A stretch of DNA of 64,000 bases from contig CAWBRY010000004.1 of assembly GCA_963791295.1 (NCBI GenBank), forward strand, positions 806,001 through 870,000, read 5' to 3'. Below are positions 62,548 through 64,000 of this stretch, piece by piece. The notes under the pieces are model-generated. The model did not search any database. It worked only from the letters and a program-made list of their open reading frames with translations, and was not told where the DNA came from. A program made the position numbers and the translations under genes. Positions within the stretch are counted from its first letter, which is position 1; each line of letters opens with the position of its first letter. Origin of the DNA: CAWBRY01 sp963791295 (GTDB lineage Bacteria; Bacteroidota; Bacteroidia; Chitinophagales; Chitinophagaceae).

Positions 62548-62649
62548 GACGATTTGTGGTTTTAATTTTAGGAATGGTGACTATCAAATATCACGAGTAT
62601 GGATCTTAAACTATTTAACGAAACTCTTTACTTTTTTATTGGCTCATTA

Positions 62650-63462
62650 CTAGCGGCCCTGCATAGCACTCAGCATATTGCCATAAATGCTATTCATTTT
62701 GCCCAGGTTTGTCGCCAATATGGCAATCTGATCATGCGCTTTCTTGGCATCGTCGACGCTGCCTTCCATGGCCTGAGCTGCATTCACCAGGTTGCTGTAG
62801 AATTGGTTCATCGCCTTCAGGTGATTGTTCGTATCCTGAAGTTCCAGTTCATATATAGTGTTGAGGGATGCCAGGTTCTTTGTAACTACCTGCACCTGCT
62901 CATGAAACAGCTTGGTACCATCAGCTGCAGCCGTAAAGTGCTGAATGCTGTTGGCTGCACCAATGTAGGCATCTTTCATATTGCCCAGGGCATTAGCGGC
63001 TTCATGTGTTTTCTTTGTATAATCACTGGTAGCGGCAACCACATCCGTGATATCGGCCATGCGGTCAACAGTACCTCCTAATTTCTTGAAGTTATCACCC
63101 AAACGGCCCAGGTTGGCTGGAGTAATGTCTGCTTCACGCAGCATATCATCCAACTTAGTCAAGGCAGGATTTCCACCGGCTCCTGGTAAAGTAAGCGGTG
63201 TAGGCTTGAAATTTGGATCCAGGTCAGGATGTACATTAATATCGGGGAAATAACGTTGCCAATGTGGTTCCTCTGGCGGAGGCACCAGGAAGGCCATCAC
63301 TAAGAACACGATCACTTCTGATAATAGTCCAAGGGTGATCATTTCGTCGGCATAAGGCCAGTGACGGATCTTAAACAATGCTCCAAGTATTACTACTGCA
63401 GCAAAAAAGGCAAAAATAAAATTCAGTGTTACCTGGCCTTTTGGTTTTTTAAAGAACAACAT
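62650..63462 (-). CDS. gldL: Type IX secretion / gliding motor protein GldL
   Basis: GldL is the cytoplasmic-side motor subunit with two membrane helices. The 270-residue product has helix 1 (LNFIFAFFAAVVILGALF) with the conserved KIRHWPYADEM next to it, helix 2 (ITLGLLSEVIVFLVMAFL) with the glutamate thought to be involved in proton use, and a long cytoplasmic helical tail. It lies 105 bases after gldK. Confidence 0.95.
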   Translation of the reverse strand: MLFFKKPKGQVTLNFIFAFFAAVVILGALFKIRHWPYADEMITLGLLSEVIVFLVMAFLVPPPEEPHWQRYFPDINVHPDLDPNFKPTPLTLPGAGGNPALTKLDDMLREADITPANLGRLGDNFKKLGGTVDRMADITDVVAATSDYTKKTHEAANALGNMKDAYIGAANSIQHFTAAADGTKLFHEQVQVVTKNLASLNTIYELELQDTNNHLKAMNQFYSNLVNAAQAMEGSVDDAKKAHDQIAILATNLGKMNSIYGNMLSAMQGR

Positions 63463-63567
63463 AAAGGGTTCGTTTTATAGGTTATTAAATTTTAAAAAAT
63501 AAGTTAGCTATTGAAAATTATTTTTTCATTAAATGGGTGGCCGTCAATACTCTACTCTTTAAATGCA

Positions 63568-64000
63568 TTATCTGCGACGACCTTTTTGCGGAGCTGCGGG
63601 TAAATCAATTACCCTGCGGAATCCGATATAAGATTTGGCTGAATCCTGGTACTCGTATGTACTTGTACCGCACTGAAGATAATAACCAACGTCTTTCCAG
63701 CTTCCACCGCGGATGATCTTACGCTTCATCAGAGGAGGATCATCATCTTTAGCGTTCCAGCGAACATCAGGGTTCATGTCATGTTGAAAATTGTTGCGGC
63801 CTTCGTAATAAATGGATGAAGTCCATTCAGCAACGTTACCTGACATACAATAGAGACCATAATCGTTGGGCCAATAAGCATCAGCACGAACGGTATAGAA
63901 ACCGCCATCTTCAGGATAATTGCCGCGTCCGGGTTTGAAATTGGCCATCAAACAACCTTTCTTGTTTCTCAGGTAATAGTTACCCCAGGGAAACATCGAT
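63568..64000 (-). CDS. gldK: Type IX secretion lipoprotein GldK, C-terminal part
   Basis: Only the last 144 or so residues are in the window; the gene runs off the right edge. The fragment belongs to the formylglycine-generating-enzyme-like (FGE-sulfatase) fold used by GldK: YGLYCMSGNVAEWTSS, IIRGGSWKDV and YIGFRRVIDLP. GldK forms the periplasmic ring with GldN. It is the first visible gene of the gldKLMN group. Confidence 0.93.
   Translation of the reverse strand, partial: SMFPWGNYYLRNKKGCLMANFKPGRGNYPEDGGFYTVRADAYWPNDYGLYCMSGNVAEWTSSIYYEGRNNFQHDMNPDVRWNAKDDDPPLMKRKIIRGGSWKDVGYYLQCGTSTYEYQDSAKSYIGFRRVIDLPAAPQKGRRR

Overview
The window is a chromosomal segment of a Bacteroidota bacterium, most likely of the Chitinophagaceae/Chitinophagales type. 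This rests on family content: gliding/type IX secretion genes gldB and gldKLMN, DUF5686, DUF4783 and DUF1569 proteins, an 11-gene complex I locus, a MoxR/DUF58/VWA cluster, and many lipoproteins with short lipoboxes. Genes rarely show Shine-Dalgarno sequences, and several candidate promoters resemble the Bacteroidota TAnnTTTG -7 element. No rRNA, tRNA, CRISPR array, phage or insertion sequence was seen. This is core chromosome with small accessory inserts.

Layout. 1-3.6 kb: mfd (minus). 3.6-3.8 kb: a divergent intergenic region holding a candidate small structured RNA. 3.8-14.6 kb: a ferredoxin-reductase-like flavoprotein, then nuoABCDHIJKLMN, an eleven-subunit complex I without nuoE, F and G. 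14.6-16.1 kb: three small proteins. 16.2-20 kb (minus): a secreted acetamidase-like protein, glycyl-tRNA synthetase, a YihY membrane protein and a MazG-like hydrolase. 20.2-25.5 kb: a secreted sorting-domain-like mini-protein, dtd, arfB, a di-haem cytochrome c peroxidase, a coiled-coil secreted protein, a polysaccharide flippase and an MBL hydrolase. 25.7-34.1 kb: a large TolB-like outer-membrane protein followed by a duplicated terminator, then a three-gene creD operon with two matching palindromic operators, then a DUF5686 outer-membrane protein. 34.2-37.9 kb: glpK-glpD-glpF. 37.9-41.4 kb: aminotransferase, gamma carbonic anhydrase, small proteins, rsgA. 41.4-45.3 kb (minus): MoxR, DUF58, membrane protein, VWA protein. 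45.4-52.8 kb: nadE, gldB, apaG and icd flanked by inverted heptamer repeats, a 4Fe-4S protein, a SUI1-like factor, nadC, DUF4783. 53-57.9 kb: gpmI broken by two frameshifts, a haem-binding protein, an ECF sigma factor with a membrane-anchored partner, a lipoprotein. 57.9-59.7 kb: uvrC. 60-64 kb (minus): gldK (partial), gldL, gldM, gldN.

The genes cover respiration (complex I without its NADH module), glycerol use, NAD synthesis (nadC, nadE), DNA repair (mfd, uvrC), translation quality control (dtd, arfB, rsgA, glyS) and cell-surface export (gldKLMN, gldB). The points most worth a second look are the three-hairpin RNA candidate at 3.67 kb, the paired operators of the creD operon, the sigma factor partner that joins an inner-membrane anchor to a beta-barrel-like domain, the composite heptamer repeats around apaG-icd, the stand-alone sorting-domain-like protein, and the double frameshift in gpmI.
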